A stretch of DNA of 6,699 nt from an uncultured Candidatus Competibacteraceae bacterium (GTDB lineage Bacteria > Pseudomonadota > Gammaproteobacteria > Competibacterales > Competibacteraceae), in contig CALMNY010000208.1 of the NCBI GenBank assembly GCA_937872125.1, positions 1 through 6,699 on the forward strand, read 5' to 3'. A model generated the notes under the pieces. It ran no database searches and had not been told where the DNA came from. It saw only the letters and a list, made by a program, of their open reading frames with translations. Positions 5,872-6,699 of this stretch are shown here, piece by piece (position 1 is the first letter of the stretch; each line of letters begins with the position of its first letter). Both the position numbers and the translations under genes were made by a program.

Positions 5872-6653
5872 GCGGCCAGGGCGACTCGACCGAATCCGGG
5901 CCCGTTGGCGTCATGAACGCCACCGAGCGGGGCGAAGCAGAATTTCTCCGGCGCTACGACGCTTCGGTGTATGAAAAACCAGCGTTTACCGTGGATCTGG
6001 TCCTCTTCACGGTGCGCGACGAGCACTTGCACGCGCTGTTGGTCCAGCGGGCCGAGCACCCGTTCAAAGGATGCTGGGCGTTGCCGGGGGGATTTCTGGA
6101 CCCGCGCCGCGACGATTCGGTGGATGCGTGCGCGGCGCGCAAGCTGGTTGAGGAAACCGGCGTGCGCGCACCGTATCTGGAGCAACTCAAAACCTATGGC
6201 TCCTGTGACCGCGACCCGCGCGGCTGGACCGCCACCACCGTCTATTTTGCACTGATGGCCTCGGACTCGGTGCGCCTGCTGGGCAATCAGGAAGATGCGC
6301 GCTGGGTGCGGGTGCAGGGTGACGGAGTCGGGTTCGCGCTGGCGTTCGACCATACCCGCATTCTGGCCGATGCGGTGGAGCGGCTGCGTTCCAAACTGGA
6401 GTACACCCACATTGCCGTACATCTGTTGCCGGAGGAATTCACCCTGCCGGAGTTGCAGCGCACCTACGAAATCATTTTGCAGCAACCGCTGGACAAAAGT
6501 TCCTTCCGTCGCCGGGTGATGCAGGCCGACATGCTGGAGGAACTGGCCGGCCGGCAGCGCGACGGTTCAGGCCGGCCAGCGCAGCTTTATCGCTTCCGTG
6601 ATTATGACCGCCAGACCTTTTTTCCCCGCAGCATCAGCCGCCACGCCCGCTGA
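5868..6653 (+). CDS. nrtR: NrtR-type transcriptional regulator of NAD metabolism (Nudix domain plus winged helix)
   Basis: NrtR proteins pair an N-terminal Nudix domain that senses ADP-ribose-type ligands with a C-terminal winged helix, and repress NAD synthesis and salvage genes. In the 261-residue product, the Nudix fold runs from about 38 to 155 (FTVDLVLFTV, LLVQRAEHPFKGCWALPGGF, then RKLVEETGV at 91-99). The winged helix is at about 187-245: LPEEFTLPELQRTYEIIL, LDKSSFRRRV and the terminal ALYRF-like AQLYRF, the typical NrtR signature. The Nudix box is degenerate: two extra residues separate the Gly from the helix, and RE is replaced by Arg91-Lys92, although Glu95-Glu96 remain, so hydrolysis is doubtful and a sensing role likely. 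The ATG at 5868 has GGGAG (5855-5859) eight bases upstream and forms an ATGA overlap with the PP2C gene; the ATG at 5853 would overlap more and adds five residues. As last gene of the operon it probably controls its own expression. Confidence 0.9.
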   Translation: MSGQGDSTESGPVGVMNATERGEAEFLRRYDASVYEKPAFTVDLVLFTVRDEHLHALLVQRAEHPFKGCWALPGGFLDPRRDDSVDACAARKLVEETGVRAPYLEQLKTYGSCDRDPRGWTATTVYFALMASDSVRLLGNQEDARWVRVQGDGVGFALAFDHTRILADAVERLRSKLEYTHIAVHLLPEEFTLPELQRTYEIILQQPLDKSSFRRRVMQADMLEELAGRQRDGSGRPAQLYRFRDYDRQTFFPRSISRHAR

Positions 6654-6659
6654 ATGCAG

Positions 6660-6699
6660 TCAGAAAAACCGCAGATAGGCTTCCAGCACCCGCAGGGTG
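6660..6699 (-). CDS. Possible 3' end of a convergent gene (unidentified)
   Basis: On the minus strand the window edge reads through an open frame ending TLRVLEAYLRFF then TGA (6660-6662). The amphipathic, leucine-rich tail and high-GC codon choice look like real coding sequence, and it would end 6 bases after the nrtR stop in convergent orientation. Twelve residues are too few to identify a family or to rule out chance. No terminator is visible between the two stops. Confidence 0.35.
   Translation of the reverse strand, partial: TLRVLEAYLRFF

Noticed and set aside
5742..6485. Minus-strand open frame opposite nrtR and the end of the PP2C gene
   Set aside because: It crosses two well-supported plus-strand genes, and its Gln/Arg/His-rich translation has no recognisable domain.

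Overview
The window is a GC-rich, densely packed bacterial chromosome segment. Its first part has the conserved proteobacterial order rimM-trmD-rplS, and the TrmD and L19 proteins closely resemble those of E. coli, so a gammaproteobacterium is the best guess. I cannot name a genus. I see no mobile elements, CRISPR arrays, tRNA or rRNA genes, and no clear broken genes.

Layout: (1) 2-1521, plus strand: the end of rimM, then complete trmD and rplS, which form the distal part of the ribosome and tRNA-maturation operon, followed by an intrinsic terminator at about 1542-1579. (2) 1600-2424, plus strand: cysQ (3'-phosphoadenosine 5'-phosphate phosphatase). (3) 2452-3989, minus strand: a two-gene unit of a sirtuin deacylase followed by an ABHD10-like alpha/beta hydrolase, joined by an ATGA overlap. 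(4) 3990-4153: a divergent intergenic region with a sigma70-like promoter (TTGCTT, 17 bases, GATAAT) and a perfect 9-bp inverted repeat lying over its -35 and spacer. (5) 4154-6650, plus strand: three overlapping genes encoding a nicotinamidase-family cysteine hydrolase, a PP2C-like phosphatase and an NrtR-type Nudix/winged-helix regulator. (6) The last 40 bases probably hold the 3' end of a convergent gene.

The most interesting part is 2452-6650, which reads as an NAD-turnover module. A sirtuin consumes NAD and releases nicotinamide and O-acyl-ADP-ribose. A nicotinamidase-like enzyme could return nicotinamide to nicotinate for salvage. NrtR proteins are known to repress NAD-metabolism genes and to respond to ADP-ribose or related NAD metabolites. 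The inverted repeat at 4078-4100 is in the right place to be the NrtR operator, making the operon self-regulated. Two partners are unexpected: a PP2C-like phosphatase inside the operon, and a serine esterase coupled to the sirtuin. The esterase could in principle hydrolyse the acyl-ADP-ribose ester and so generate the NrtR ligand. The family assignments are read from motifs; the functional links are inference.
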